A stretch of DNA of 64,000 bases from Bacillus sp. FJAT-27916 (lineage in GTDB: Bacteria; Bacillota; Bacilli; Bacillales; Pradoshiaceae): positions 2,586,296 to 2,650,295 of the forward strand of contig NZ_LFZV01000001.1 in assembly GCF_001183965.1 (NCBI RefSeq), written 5' to 3'. Shown piece after piece: positions 48,216-57,792 of this stretch (within the stretch, counting starts at the first letter, position 1; each line of letters begins with the position of its first letter). Both the position numbers and the translations under genes were made by a program. Under the pieces are notes generated by a model. It was not told the DNA's origin and searched no databases. It saw nothing but the letters and a program-made list of their open reading frames with translations.

Positions 48216-49469
48216 TTATATCGTTTCATTTATTAATAATTGCTGAAGCTCATCGAGGAAGCTGGCCATTTCTAGCTCCTCTTCTTCCTTTAGCAGTTCC
48301 TGATCCTGGTCTTTCCTTTGCTGATGGTCCTTCAAAGTCTCATCAAAGGCTGCTTGTGCATCTTGCAAAATAATTCTGTCCATCTGAATACCCTGATTCG
48401 ATAACGTCATCTTCAAATGGTTTAAATGAGAATCAAGTATTTCTTTCCCCTGCTGGGTATTGGCGATGATGCTTGCGGTAATCTGACCATTCTTCTTGAT
48501 CATTTCAATTTGCAAAGTGCCTAGATGTTCCGGTGCAAGCTGGATTTGCAGTCTTTGCAAACCATTGAAAGAGGTAAGCTTCGCCTTTGAAAGAATGGTA
48601 TCCAATTGCTTCATCCATTCATTTGACTCAACCGGCTGTCCATTCTTCATGATAATCAGCGGTCCGCTATCCATTCTCTGCAGATCTTTAGCAAGAATCG
48701 TCTGATTAACGGCCATTTCCGGCATCCCGCTTCTCAGCCCAAAACTTGAATCCCGCGGCATATTATGCAGGGAGGACGAATCAGATTTAGGCTTTTGATC
48801 CTTTTCTGTGCCTTGTGCAGAAGTGAAGAGACTGCCTATCCTTTCAGACCATTTATCAAGGGCATTTGCCAGCTTTTCTTTCGATTCTAGTAGGCTTGGT
48901 TCCGTTCCGTTCACCGTGCCGGCAAGGGCTGCAAGCTTGCTCCATTTCAAAATCATTTGCAAAGGCTTACGTACAGCACTGTCCATCCATACATCATCAT
49001 TAATGCCCAATGACTGCTGCAGGATAGAGACAAGCATCTCCAGGCTTTTTTCATCAGGCGGGTTCATTTGGATATTCTCCGGCACCTTTATTCCCGTTAA
49101 TTCTGTAAGCGTTTGAACGGCTGTCAGAACCGATTCTATCGGCTCCTCTCCAAATGAAGCAGTCAAATTGACCGGCATAATTTTCCCTGTTACATTTCCA
49201 TCCTGATATAGGGCAAGTAATTCAAAGACCTCTGGCACATCCTCCCAATCTTCTGCCTGCAGAAGTCTTATGAGCTCATTTTGCTCTGCCTCTTGTCCTT
49301 CATCAGTCATCATGACTGATTCCTTCTCCATTCCCTCCCCAGAAAGCTGTCTCTTAAGATGACCGATAAACACGGAGGTGCGTTTCTCCTTCTCCCCTAC
49401 CGTCTGATGATCATCAGCCACAGGATATGATGGAAATCCATTCTGCACGGGAAATATAAACTGACTCAA
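48216..49469 (-). CDS. fliK: Flagellar hook-length control protein FliK
   Basis: Secreted molecular ruler that flips export specificity at FlhB. The 417 residues have a poorly conserved, acidic N-terminal two thirds and a Flg_hook C-terminal domain (about 300-375) with LQRLQIQLAPEHLGTLQIEM and LDSHLNHLKMTLSNQGIQMD. The tail is rich in Gln, Asp and Glu. The start is TTG 49469 (MSQFIFPVQNG) after GGGGTGGAGAG. The call rests on the C-terminal domain and its place before flgD. Confidence 0.92.
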   Translation of the reverse strand: MSQFIFPVQNGFPSYPVADDHQTVGEKEKRTSVFIGHLKRQLSGEGMEKESVMMTDEGQEAEQNELIRLLQAEDWEDVPEVFELLALYQDGNVTGKIMPVNLTASFGEEPIESVLTAVQTLTELTGIKVPENIQMNPPDEKSLEMLVSILQQSLGINDDVWMDSAVRKPLQMILKWSKLAALAGTVNGTEPSLLESKEKLANALDKWSERIGSLFTSAQGTEKDQKPKSDSSSLHNMPRDSSFGLRSGMPEMAVNQTILAKDLQRMDSGPLIIMKNGQPVESNEWMKQLDTILSKAKLTSFNGLQRLQIQLAPEHLGTLQIEMIKKNGQITASIIANTQQGKEILDSHLNHLKMTLSNQGIQMDRIILQDAQAAFDETLKDHQQRKDQDQELLKEEEELEMASFLDELQQLLINETI

Positions 49470-49505
49470 CTCTCCACCCCTCTTTCACTCTTTCATCTCT
49501 TGAGC

Positions 49506-50069
49506 TTAATCAGCCTCCGCCGAGATTTTAACCATCAGCGGTGCAGCTAAAGCTGGATCCATTTTTTCTAAAATGGCTGCTCTCGCTTCTGTTGTCACCG
49601 CAGACAGTACCTTTGCTGCCTCATCCTCTTTCATTTCCTGCAGAATGAGGGCAGCTCTCTTTGGCGCCATATGTTCATAGGTGGCAATCATTTCCCCTGC
49701 CGCCTGATTTTTTTCCCCCGCAGATTCCTCTAGATTCTTAATTGTGCTCTCAAGCTGAGCTATCGTGTGCTCACTTTTCGAAGCTTCCTGTTCCTTAGAA
49801 TCGAGCATCTTTTCTAGGCTTGTTCGTTCTGCCTCTGCATCTTTCAGCTTTTGATTGAGCTTCTTCAATTCCTTTGTATAGTTCTCCTCCAGCTTTTTGG
49901 GCTCCCCAGCCTCCCCCTTATCCTTCCAAATAGCCTCTGAAACCTTCTCCGGGCTGTTACCGGAGAGAAAGAAAACGGCGGCTATGCCGATACCAAACAG
50001 AAGGAGGATAACCAGTAATGCTAGAAAGATTGCCCGCAGTCCGAAGCCCTTTTTCTCGTATTCTTTCAT
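49506..50069 (-). CDS. ylxF: MotE/YlxF-type flagellar protein (MgtE intracellular-like)
   Basis: A 187-residue protein with one membrane helix (about 9-34), a coiled coil (about 60-125, KKLNQKLKDAEAERTSLEKM), and a C-terminal MgtE_N-like helical domain (YEHMAPKRAALILQEMKEDE, AAKVLSAVTTEARAAILEKM). The same layout is seen in B. subtilis YlxF and in MotE of alphaproteobacteria, which chaperones MotC. Its role in Bacillus is not well defined. I chose ATG 50069, after GGAGGGGAC, because the longer frame overlaps fliJ. Confidence 0.88.
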   Translation of the reverse strand: MKEYEKKGFGLRAIFLALLVILLLFGIGIAAVFFLSGNSPEKVSEAIWKDKGEAGEPKKLEENYTKELKKLNQKLKDAEAERTSLEKMLDSKEQEASKSEHTIAQLESTIKNLEESAGEKNQAAGEMIATYEHMAPKRAALILQEMKEDEAAKVLSAVTTEARAAILEKMDPALAAPLMVKISAEAD

Positions 50070-50085
50070 ATGTCCCCTCCGCGAC

Positions 50086-50526
50086 TTAGGTACGGCCCAT
50101 ATATTGCTGGATTGAGATTTCATCCATTTGCCGATTCTCCATTTGATTCTGCTGTTCCATAAAGACCTGTCGATCTCTTTCTTTCAGCTTTTCGTATTTC
50201 TTCACTTCAATATTTTTTTCAACAAGCACCTGATGAAAGAAGTTCATTTTGTTGCGCGTCTCGACAACCCGCTTTTGATAATGACGTATCTGTCTCTCAT
50301 GATTCTCAAGGAAGGACAGATTATGCCGTACCTGTTGGACAGACAGCCCTTTTTTCAGCTGCTCAGCCTGCTTATCAAGCAGTTCTTCCTTCTTTTTCAG
50401 CATGCAGTACAATCCTTCAGCTTCTGTTTCGAACTCTTTGACGGCTTCTGTATATTTCGTCTGCGATTCTGTCTTTTCTTTTTCTCTTAAGCTCATAATT
50501 TTCTCAAACTTATATCGATAGACCAT
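50086..50526 (-). CDS. fliJ: Flagellar export chaperone FliJ
   Basis: A 146-residue, almost fully helical coiled-coil protein (MVYRYKFEKIMSLREKEKTE through VRHNLSFLENHERQIRHYQK). FliJ sits between the FliI ATPase ring and the export gate. Sequence conservation is low, but composition, length and position directly after fliI (four bases) support the call. Confidence 0.9.
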   Translation of the reverse strand: MVYRYKFEKIMSLREKEKTESQTKYTEAVKEFETEAEGLYCMLKKKEELLDKQAEQLKKGLSVQQVRHNLSFLENHERQIRHYQKRVVETRNKMNFFHQVLVEKNIEVKKYEKLKERDRQVFMEQQNQMENRQMDEISIQQYMGRT

Positions 50527-50530
50527 TTAT

Positions 50531-51850
50531 TCATCCACCTGACTTCGTTAATAAAAGCAATCTTTCCATTGACTGTTGTTTGGTCACCTTGTCCTCGACA
50601 CCCTGCTTCATCCATTCAACAATAAGGGGATATTTACTAATCGCTTCATCAATCATCTGATTGGAGCCCTTCTTGTAGGCGCCAATATTGATTAAATCCT
50701 CTGCATCTAGATAGGAGGATAGATATTGCCTGGCTGACTCCGCTGCTTTTGCATGCTCCGGTTCAACCAAATGGGACATGACTCTGCTAATACTCTTAAG
50801 CACATTGATTGCCGGAAATTGACCTTTATTGGCCAGCTTTCGATCAAGGACAAAATGGCCATCAAGAATCCCCCTTACCGTATCAGCAATTGGTTCATTC
50901 ATATCATCCCCATCTACCAATACCGTGTAGAAGGCCGTGATACTTCCATGATCATTCGTTCCCGTCCGCTCAAGCAATTTCGGGAGGATGCTGAATACAG
51001 ATGGTGTATAGCCCTTCGTCGTTGGCGGTTCACCGACCGCAAGTCCAATCTCCCTCTGCGCCATAGCGACCCTAGTGACCGAGTCCATCATGAGCATGAC
51101 ATCAAGCCCTTGGTCGCGAAAATATTCCGTAATGGCTGTTGCTGTATAAGCAGCCTTAATTCTCATTAAAGGAGGTTGATCAGAGGTAGCGACGATGACG
51201 ATTGAACGCTTCAATCCCTCTTCACCAAGATCGCGTTCAATGAATTCACGTACCTCCCTTCCCCGCTCCCCAACAAGCGCAATCACATTTAAATCCGCCG
51301 AGCTGTTCCTCGCAACCATACCGAGAAGTGTGCTTTTTCCGACACCGCTTCCGGCAAAAATGCCGACACGCTGCCCCTTGCCGACCGTCAGAAGACTGTC
51401 TATCACTGTGACACCTGTTTCAATCGCTCCCGAGATGGGAGGGCGCATCATGGGTCCTGGAGGCTCTTGATCAACTGAGACAGCCTGCAGTCCCCCTTGA
51501 AGGGAGGTGCCGTCAAGCGGATTTCCGAGTGCATCAAGAGCAAGCCCGACCAGCCCTGGCCCAACCTTTATTTCAAGCGGCTTACCAGCTGCCTCAACGA
51601 TTGCCCCTGGCGAAATATCATTGACCGTTGTATATGGCATCAGGATGACAATCTCTTCTTTAAAACCAACAACCTCAGCCATTATGGTTCCATTCCGATG
51701 ATGGCTGTTTGTATGTATATAGCAGACATCCCCAATCGAGCTTACCGGGCCCTGTGATTCAATCATCAATCCGACAACTCGTTTGATTCTGCCAAAACGC
51801 TTAAAGGAATCAATTTGTTTAACATAAGAAGAAAGCTCAGTAATTCTCAT
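50531..51850 (-). CDS. fliI: Flagellar export ATPase FliI
   Basis: F1-beta-like ATPase energising export. The 439 residues have Walker A GIFAGSGVGKSTLLGMVARN, VIALVGERGREVREFIERDL, Walker B MLMMDSVTRVAMAQREIGLA and the conserved GEPPTTKGYTPSVFSILPKL. Its start overlaps the fliH stop by four bases. Confidence 0.98.
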   Translation of the reverse strand: MRITELSSYVKQIDSFKRFGRIKRVVGLMIESQGPVSSIGDVCYIHTNSHHRNGTIMAEVVGFKEEIVILMPYTTVNDISPGAIVEAAGKPLEIKVGPGLVGLALDALGNPLDGTSLQGGLQAVSVDQEPPGPMMRPPISGAIETGVTVIDSLLTVGKGQRVGIFAGSGVGKSTLLGMVARNSSADLNVIALVGERGREVREFIERDLGEEGLKRSIVIVATSDQPPLMRIKAAYTATAITEYFRDQGLDVMLMMDSVTRVAMAQREIGLAVGEPPTTKGYTPSVFSILPKLLERTGTNDHGSITAFYTVLVDGDDMNEPIADTVRGILDGHFVLDRKLANKGQFPAINVLKSISRVMSHLVEPEHAKAAESARQYLSSYLDAEDLINIGAYKKGSNQMIDEAISKYPLIVEWMKQGVEDKVTKQQSMERLLLLTKSGG

Positions 51851-52620
51851 CCTCTCTCCTCCTCTAATACTTCAAGAAGAATCTTCTTAATTTGGGCAAG
51901 CTGGATATCCACACTCGCATTCAGGCGCCCGTTTGAGGATTCAATATAGCAGTCTCCCTCTGACAGCTCTTCATCAGGATAAATATAAAAAGCCGTCTCT
52001 CTCGGGAATAAAGATATCAATTCATCCTTCTTCCGATTGATATGCTCATAGTGGGCAGGATGGATATGAAGTTCAATATTCTTATATTCTCTTGACTCCT
52101 TGATTGCGTTTCGAACAAAGGCAAAATACGTATTCTCATCCCCGTAAAGCTGATGGGCCATAATCTTTTCGGCGACCTCTATGGATATGTCTAAGATTGT
52201 TCTCTCAGCCTCTTTAATCGTTTTGTAATAGATTGAACGCGCATCTTCTGCAGTTGCCTTTGCGAGACGGATTATTTCCTGATACTCATTCTGGCCATGT
52301 TCCATTCCATGCTTGAAACCGGCATCAAAGCCTTCTCGGCATGCTTTCTCACTCATCGCATTGCGTTCCTGTTCCCAGGCAGCTCTTTCGGTCTCTATCT
52401 CTTCCCTTATCAGAGCTGCTTGTTCATTTGCCTGCATAATCATTTCCTCTGCCTTCATCCTCGCTTCTTCCAGCAAATCCTCCGGCAAGGGGATGGTGCT
52501 TGCTTCCTCCTTCATCACACCAGACTTCTGTGCTGTGACAGAACGGAGAGCCAAAACCTTATTCGTTATACTTCCATAATAGACAGAATGGGATTTAATG
52601 ATTCTAGACAATGATGTCAT
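51847..52620 (-). CDS. fliH: Flagellar assembly protein FliH
   Basis: Negative regulator and peripheral stalk-like partner of FliI. The 257 residues are largely helical, with acidic segments (ARMKAEEMIMQANEQAALIR) and GFDAGFKHGMEHGQNEYQEI, which includes the Gly-rich xxxG pattern of FliH. The C-terminal domain has ISIEVAEKIMAHQLYG-like sequence and GRLNASVDIQLAQIKKILLE. The ATG at 52620 lies only two bases after GGAGG, so a TTG at 52611 is also a possible start. It overlaps fliG by 17 bases. Confidence 0.9.
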   Translation of the reverse strand: MTSLSRIIKSHSVYYGSITNKVLALRSVTAQKSGVMKEEASTIPLPEDLLEEARMKAEEMIMQANEQAALIREEIETERAAWEQERNAMSEKACREGFDAGFKHGMEHGQNEYQEIIRLAKATAEDARSIYYKTIKEAERTILDISIEVAEKIMAHQLYGDENTYFAFVRNAIKESREYKNIELHIHPAHYEHINRKKDELISLFPRETAFYIYPDEELSEGDCYIESSNGRLNASVDIQLAQIKKILLEVLEEERG

Positions 52621-53623
52621 CTCCTCCGCCTCGTGCAAGCACAATCTCACCAGCATCCTCTAATCGCCTAATGACGGCGACAATTCTTGATTGAGCCTCT
52701 TCAACATCCCGAAGACGAACTGGCCCGAGAAATTCCATTTCTTCCATGAAGGTTTCGACCATTCGTTTAGACATGTTTTTATAAACAATGTCTTTAACCT
52801 CCTCACTAGCCACCTTGAGTGAGAGAAGAAGATCATCATTCTCAACGTCACGAATTACTCGCTGAATGGCACGATTGTCAAGGGTAACGATATCCTCAAA
52901 GACGAACATTCTTTTCTTGATTTCCTCTGCCAGGTCAGGATCCTGGATTTCAAGTGCATCAAGTATGGTCCTCTCTGTTGACCGGTCTACTCCATTCAGC
53001 ACTTCTACCACTGCTTCTATGCCCCCGGTCTGTGTATAATCCTGCGTAACAGTAGCAGACAGCTTTCGCTCGAGGATTTGCTCAACCTCACTAATGATTT
53101 CCGGCGATGTACTATCCATAAGCGCAATCCTTTTAGCCACATCTGCCTGCATATCATTAGGCAGTGCCGAGAGAATCTGGCTTGCCTGTGCAGCATCCAA
53201 ATAGGATAGGATAAGAGCTATTGTCTGAGGATGCTCATTTTGAATGAAATTCAAGATTTGTGCTGGGTCGGCTTTCCGTACAAAATCGAACGGTCTAACC
53301 TGGAGAGATGTCGTCAGGCGATTAATGATAGCCTTTGCCTGGTCTCCCCCCAGCGCTTTCTCCAGAACGGTCTTCGCATAGCCGATTCCGCCTTGCGAGA
53401 TATATTCCTGTGCCAGAGCAAGCGTGTGAAACTCTTCAAGGACAGCGTCCTTTTCCTTCGGTCCAACCTTACGGACACTCGAAATTTCAAGCGTCAAATT
53501 CTCAATTTCTTCTTCCGATAGATGCTTATAAATATTGGCTGACACATCCGGACCTAAGGAGATGAGCAGAATGGCTGCTTTTTGCTTACCCGTCAGCGTA
53601 TTTCTCTTCTCTCTAATTGACAT
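52604..53623 (-). CDS. fliG: Flagellar motor switch protein FliG
   Basis: Rotor protein contacted by the stator. The 339 residues show the N-terminal FliF-binding domain (KQKAAILLISLGPDVSANIY), the EHPQ motif region (FIQNEHPQTIALILSYLD) and the C-terminal torque helix region (ALEIQDPDLAEEIKKRMFVF, then IQRVIRDVENDDLLLSLKVA). Charged torque residues are present in that last segment. It follows fliF by 12 bases. Confidence 0.98.
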   Translation of the reverse strand: MSIREKRNTLTGKQKAAILLISLGPDVSANIYKHLSEEEIENLTLEISSVRKVGPKEKDAVLEEFHTLALAQEYISQGGIGYAKTVLEKALGGDQAKAIINRLTTSLQVRPFDFVRKADPAQILNFIQNEHPQTIALILSYLDAAQASQILSALPNDMQADVAKRIALMDSTSPEIISEVEQILERKLSATVTQDYTQTGGIEAVVEVLNGVDRSTERTILDALEIQDPDLAEEIKKRMFVFEDIVTLDNRAIQRVIRDVENDDLLLSLKVASEEVKDIVYKNMSKRMVETFMEEMEFLGPVRLRDVEEAQSRIVAVIRRLEDAGEIVLARGGGDDIIV

Positions 53624-53635
53624 CCTTGATCCTCC

Positions 53636-55234
53636 TTAATCTTCTGCAATCCACGATCTCAATAGTTTGGCAAATTCATCAGGCTTTTCCTTCGCCAATT
53701 TCTCTAATTGCTTTCTCCTCATGGTCCCCTCTGTTTCAACCTCTTCCTCAATGTTAGGCACCTCTGCCGGCGCTAATAGCTCTTCATATTCAGGCTCTAT
53801 CATTTTCTCTTCCTTGCGGGAGCGGATGATATAGAAGATGAGCAAGAGAATGAAGACCAATAAGAAACCGCCAATCGCATAAATCCACCAAGGAATACCT
53901 GAGCGTACTTCTTCTTCATCGAAGATTACCTTGCCATTAAACGGCTGAACAGATACGACGATTTTTTCTTCTACCTGTTCCTCAGTCAATTCCTCCTCCA
54001 TAGTCGATTTATCAATACTGGTTCGAATGATTGTCCCTAGGATATTTTGGATATCCTCGATTTGTTCAGCCGGCAGTGAAGCGGCATTTGCAGCATCAGG
54101 CGGCTCAACCATGACTTGGATTCCAAGATCCCTTATTTTGTATGGGGATTCTATGATCTCCTTGCGAATTCGATTAACCTCATGATTAATTGTTTCTTCT
54201 GTTTTCTCATAGTCACCGTTTCCATTCGACCCCTCTAAATATTGCGTCCCTAAAGAATCTGAGCTGTCCTCGGTAATCGGTGTTCCTCCTTCAGCCGCAT
54301 CGTTTCCACTATAGGTTTCCGTTAGTTTTTGAGCACTTATGGCTAAACCTTCCATATTCTCTTTGTCAACAGGTTCAACTAAGTTCTCTTCACGGTTTTC
54401 CTGCGTGAAATCAACATCAGCTGTCACGGACACAACAACCTTGTCATGCCCCATTATGGTGCCAAGCATCGTTTGAACTTGCCTTTGAATATCCTTTTCC
54501 ACCTCATTCTTGATACCGCTTTGTGAGGCAAATGTATCAGATGTACCGTTCCCTGAATTGTTTAGGTCAAAATACTCAAAGTATTGATTCATAATGACGA
54601 TATTTTCTACAGGAAGGTTTGTCACACTTTTGGCGACTAGATGGTAGAGCGCCTGAATTTGGGAATCCTCAAATTCCTGACCAGGCTTTGTGTTAAGGAC
54701 GATTGAGGCAGAAGCAGTTGCTGCCTCATCACTGACAAAGATTTCTTTTTCCGGTATCGTCAGCATAACCTTCGCATCTTGCACACCATCAATTCCTTTG
54801 ATTAGTGCAGCGATTTCATTTTGCAGGGCATCTTGTTTAATGACGTCAAATTCATTGTCCGTCATCCCAAAGCTTGCATTCTCACTGAAATAGGAAAAGT
54901 CAATATTTCCCGACTCAGGAAGGCCCTCTGCTGCCAATTCCACTAATAATGTTTCTGTCATTTCAGCAGGTACAAGGATAGATGTACCACCCTCACTTAT
55001 TTCTGATTGGATACCTTTTGCATCCAAGTTTTCCTTAATTGCTCCTGTCTCAGAAGGAGAAAGATTGCTGTATAGAGGAACAAGTGTTGTTCTTGTCATG
55101 TAATACGTAATGACAGCCGCCAGAAGCACGATTCCTGCCATCATCGTGATAAACATTGTTTTCTGTTTACCTGTACGCCCCTTCCAGTAATCTGTCAGTT
55201 GACTTTTATATTTATCCAATGATTCCTTCATCAT
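53636..55234 (-). CDS. fliF: Flagellar MS-ring protein FliF
   Basis: Forms the MS ring in the membrane and houses the export gate. The 532 residues have a first membrane helix (about 27-46, MFITMMAGIVLLAAVITYYM) and ring-building domains with YSNLSPSETGAIKENLDAKG and VQDAKVMLTIPEKEIFVSDE. A second helix near 445-470 (WWIYAIGGFLLVFILLLIFY) and a C-terminal FliG-binding tail (ARLLRSWIAED-like end) complete it. GGGGGATC precedes the double ATG. The 151-base gap between fliE and fliF has no feature I can name. Confidence 0.97.
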   Translation of the reverse strand: MMKESLDKYKSQLTDYWKGRTGKQKTMFITMMAGIVLLAAVITYYMTRTTLVPLYSNLSPSETGAIKENLDAKGIQSEISEGGTSILVPAEMTETLLVELAAEGLPESGNIDFSYFSENASFGMTDNEFDVIKQDALQNEIAALIKGIDGVQDAKVMLTIPEKEIFVSDEAATASASIVLNTKPGQEFEDSQIQALYHLVAKSVTNLPVENIVIMNQYFEYFDLNNSGNGTSDTFASQSGIKNEVEKDIQRQVQTMLGTIMGHDKVVVSVTADVDFTQENREENLVEPVDKENMEGLAISAQKLTETYSGNDAAEGGTPITEDSSDSLGTQYLEGSNGNGDYEKTEETINHEVNRIRKEIIESPYKIRDLGIQVMVEPPDAANAASLPAEQIEDIQNILGTIIRTSIDKSTMEEELTEEQVEEKIVVSVQPFNGKVIFDEEEVRSGIPWWIYAIGGFLLVFILLLIFYIIRSRKEEKMIEPEYEELLAPAEVPNIEEEVETEGTMRRKQLEKLAKEKPDEFAKLLRSWIAED

Positions 55235-55385
55235 GATCCCCCGAACTTATCTTTCTTGCATAGGCTGGTATTCAAATATGATAGAAAGATCCTACCTGCG
55301 ATGAATAACACCTTCGTTAAAAATTCTTCTACCCGTAATGAAGGGGCTTGTTATGTATATCGAACTTCCATTCGTAACAGCCATC

Positions 55386-55697
55386 TTACATGCTGATTCT
55401 CATCATTTCCTGATAAGCTTCAATTGCTTTATTTCTGAATTGCATTGCTGCCTCAAGTGTTATACTCGCCTTTTGAGCGGTAATCATGACATCTTCGAGA
55501 CTCACGTCTTGCCCAAGAGCTAATTTTTGAGTCAAGTCACTTGATGCATTTTGAGCAGTGTTAATTTCTGAAATTGTTTCTTTAAGAACGGACGCAAAAG
55601 ATGTTTGAGCTTCGTATGCTGTATTAGAACGCATTTCATCTGTTTTATTCTGAGTAAACACAGATGAGACAGAATTTGATAGTACTGATATATCCAA
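55386..55697 (-). CDS. fliE: Flagellar hook-basal body protein FliE
   Basis: Joins the MS ring to the rod and is the first export substrate. The 103 residues end with ITLEAAMQFRNKAIEAYQEM, the FliE signature, and have SLEDVMITAQKAS before it. The start is TTG 55697 after AGGAGGGTAA. It is flanked by flgC and fliF. Confidence 0.96.
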   Translation of the reverse strand: MDISVLSNSVSSVFTQNKTDEMRSNTAYEAQTSFASVLKETISEINTAQNASSDLTQKLALGQDVSLEDVMITAQKASITLEAAMQFRNKAIEAYQEMMRISM

Positions 55698-55709
55698 GAA
55701 TTACCCTCC

Positions 55710-56225
55710 TTATCTTCCAATTTCGAGTGCCTTCATCATCATGCTCTTCGATGCATTAAAGGCAGTTACATTGGCTTCATATGACCTTGTTGCACTAATT
55801 AGATCAACCGTTTCCCTGAGTGTATCTACATTCGGCATTTTCACATAGCCTGTCTCAGGATCTGCATCGGGATGAGAGGGATCATAGACTAATTTGCTAT
55901 TATCCTCCTCCACATAACCAGCAGCATTCGCTTCTGGATTTGCTGGATCGTATACCCTATTGGTTTCTTCTTTAATGCTTTTCACACGAACACCTGATCC
56001 ACCAAAGGATGTGCCTGATCCCATCGCTTGATGTAAATAACCAGAAAAACCGTTATTCTTTGTTTCAAGCACAACAGACTTTCGCTTATAGGGCTGCCAC
56101 TGGCCATCTACATATTCACCTCTCGTTGTTTCGGCATTAGCCATATTGGAGGAGATTACATCCATTCGCAGTCTTTGTGCAGTTAATGCACTCGAGGTGA
56201 TGGAGAGACTATTGAAGATACCCAT
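55710..56225 (-). CDS. flgC: Flagellar proximal rod protein FlgC, with duplicated peptide motif
   Basis: Rod protein. The 171 residues carry the rod N-terminus (SITSSALTAQRLRMDVISSN, then MANAETTRGEY) and the C-terminal MPNVDTLRETVDLISATRSY and ANVTAFNASKSMMMKALEIG. In the middle VYDPANPEANAAGYV (residues 91-105) is followed by VYDPSHPDADPETGYV (113-128). The B. subtilis protein as I recall it has only one such motif and about 150 residues. The duplication accounts for the extra length. It follows flgB after two bases. Confidence 0.96.
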   Translation of the reverse strand: MGIFNSLSITSSALTAQRLRMDVISSNMANAETTRGEYVDGQWQPYKRKSVVLETKNNGFSGYLHQAMGSGTSFGGSGVRVKSIKEETNRVYDPANPEANAAGYVEEDNSKLVYDPSHPDADPETGYVKMPNVDTLRETVDLISATRSYEANVTAFNASKSMMMKALEIGR

Positions 56226-56227
56226 CG

Positions 56228-56614
56228 TTAATTCCCTCCTTTAATGACGTTACGCAATGTATTGAATTGACCATTCAGCCTTTCAATCAATGCATGATGA
56301 TAGATTTGATTTTGTGCGAGCTCACTCATTTCGCTGTCCATATCCACACTGTTGCCCGTACTATTATAGTTTTGACTATCCCGTCCCATTTTTATTGGGC
56401 TAGCTTTGCTTGCCTGAAAATCAAAATGTCTCTCATCCGATTTAACAGAGGCGACCTCAATAGCTGCATCCAGCTCTGTCCGAAAACCGACCTTCATCGC
56501 CTTGTAATTCGGTGTATCAGCATTAGCAATATTTTGTGATATAACTTCGGACTTAATGGATGAATACTGGAGCCCTTGCTGCAGGGCTGTGATCGTATTT
56601 GAGAATAAATTCAT
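56228..56614 (-). CDS. flgB: Flagellar proximal rod protein FlgB, first gene of fla/che operon
   Basis: Rod protein of 128 residues with LFSNTITALQQGLQYSSIKS, the motif SQNIANADTPNYKAMKV and the C-terminal SELAQNQIYHHALIERLNGQ. The ATG at 56614 is downstream of GGAAAGGAGAAGG; the longer frame has no such support. It begins the operon, 341 bases after codY. Confidence 0.97.
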   Translation of the reverse strand: MNLFSNTITALQQGLQYSSIKSEVISQNIANADTPNYKAMKVGFRTELDAAIEVASVKSDERHFDFQASKASPIKMGRDSQNYNSTGNSVDMDSEMSELAQNQIYHHALIERLNGQFNTLRNVIKGGN

Positions 56615-56905
56615 TTCTATCGTTCCTTCTCCTTTCCTATAACACACAAGGTTAAAAGTAGTTCAAAAGACCTCCATTTAACGAAATACCCACAACACGC
56701 TTCCCTTTTATTACAAGAAAAGCTAAAAATATATCAAATATGACAAAATCCGAATATTTATCAACTAATTGTTATAAATAATAATAAATAAAATAGGACA
56801 AAAATGATAAGTACAATAGTCCTAATTTTCGACATTATTTTATTTTATTGACATATCATTCGTCCTATATAGTCCTTTTTCACCCCTCCATATAAATTTT
56901 TGAAC
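56615..56905 (-). promoter_or_regulatory. AT-rich control region of the fla/che operon
   Basis: This gene-free stretch upstream of flgB is very AT-rich. A possible sigma-A promoter is TTGATA (56737-56732), 18 bases, TAATAA (56713-56708), giving a leader of about 90 bases. No clear sigma-D promoter (TAAA-N15-GCCGATAT) was found. On the plus strand AATTTTCGA occurs at 56824-56832 and resembles the first half of the CodY consensus AATTTTCWGAAAATT. Confidence 0.4.
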
Positions 56906-56947
56906 ATAAAAAAAGCCCGTCCTCCTACTATGGAGAACGGGCTTTTT
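56906..56947 (-). terminator. Intrinsic terminator of codY
   Basis: Stem AAAAGCCCGTTCTCC / GGAGGACGGGCTTTT on the minus strand with a six-base loop and TTTTTT beyond, starting about eight bases after the codY stop. It separates codY from the fla/che operon. Confidence 0.92.
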
Positions 56948-56954
56948 CATTTGA

Positions 56955-57731
56955 TTAGCGTTTCAAGCTCTCAAGCTCATTCAAGAATTTGGCATTCAAT
57001 ACTTTAATGTATGTTCCTTTCATACCTAGTGAACGTGATTCAATTACACCGGCACTCTCAAGCTTTCTAAGTGCGTTTACGATAACAGAACGTGTGATTC
57101 CGACACGGTCAGCAATTTTGGATGCAACCAACAATCCTTCATTGCCTTTTAATTCTTCAAAGATATGCTCAATCGCTTCTAATTCGCTGTAAGAAAGAGA
57201 GCTGATTGCCATTTGTACAACAGCCTTGCTTCTTGCTTCCTCTTCAATTTCTTCAGCTTTCTCACGAAGAATTTCCATTCCTACAACTGTCGCACCGTAT
57301 TCACCTAAGATTAAATCATCATCAGAGAACTGCTGCTCAACACGGGAAAGAATAAGTGTACCAAGACGCTCACCGCCGCCTACGATTGGAATAATCGTTG
57401 TTAGGCCTGCTTTGAACAAGTCTCTGTTTTCAACAGGGAATGCTGTATATTCACTGTTGATATCAATATTGGAAGATGTTTCTTTAATATTGAAAAGATT
57501 ATTTGTATATTCCTCTGGGAATTGACGATCCTCGAGCATTTTCTTCATACGGTCATTTTCGATTTGCTGATTGATTTGGAAGCCAAGCAATTTCCCTCTG
57601 CGGGATACAACGAAAATATTTGCATTAATGACTTCACTCAAGCTCTCAGCCATTTCCTTAAAGTTAACTGGTTTCCCTCCAGTTTGCTGTAGCATCGAGT
57701 TAATCTTTCTTGTCTTGTTTAGTAAATCCAT
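56955..57731 (-). CDS. codY: GTP-sensing global regulator CodY
   Basis: Represses stationary-phase, transport, amino-acid and motility genes when GTP and branched-chain amino acids are high. The 258 residues have an N-terminal GAF domain (about 1-155, [20 protein letters not shown]) that binds isoleucine and valine, and a C-terminal winged helix with [20 protein letters not shown] and the wing [29 protein letters not shown] precedes the ATG. The xerC-hslV-hslU-codY order is the Bacillus codVWXY operon. A partly palindromic CodY-like sequence lies upstream. Confidence 0.99.
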   Translation of the reverse strand: MDLLNKTRKINSMLQQTGGKPVNFKEMAESLSEVINANIFVVSRRGKLLGFQINQQIENDRMKKMLEDRQFPEEYTNNLFNIKETSSNIDINSEYTAFPVENRDLFKAGLTTIIPIVGGGERLGTLILSRVEQQFSDDDLILGEYGATVVGMEILREKAEEIEEEARSKAVVQMAISSLSYSELEAIEHIFEELKGNEGLLVASKIADRVGITRSVIVNALRKLESAGVIESRSLGMKGTYIKVLNAKFLNELESLKR

Positions 57732-57792
57732 TATTCTTCCTCCTAGATATTGTCCTTATAACTATTAAACCAACGCATTAAGTGAATTGGAT

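Noticed and set aside
56848-56868. TTGACA on the plus strand upstream of flgB
   Set aside because: The nearest -10-like boxes are at spacings of 13-15 bases, and transcription would run into codY antisense with no gene on that strand.
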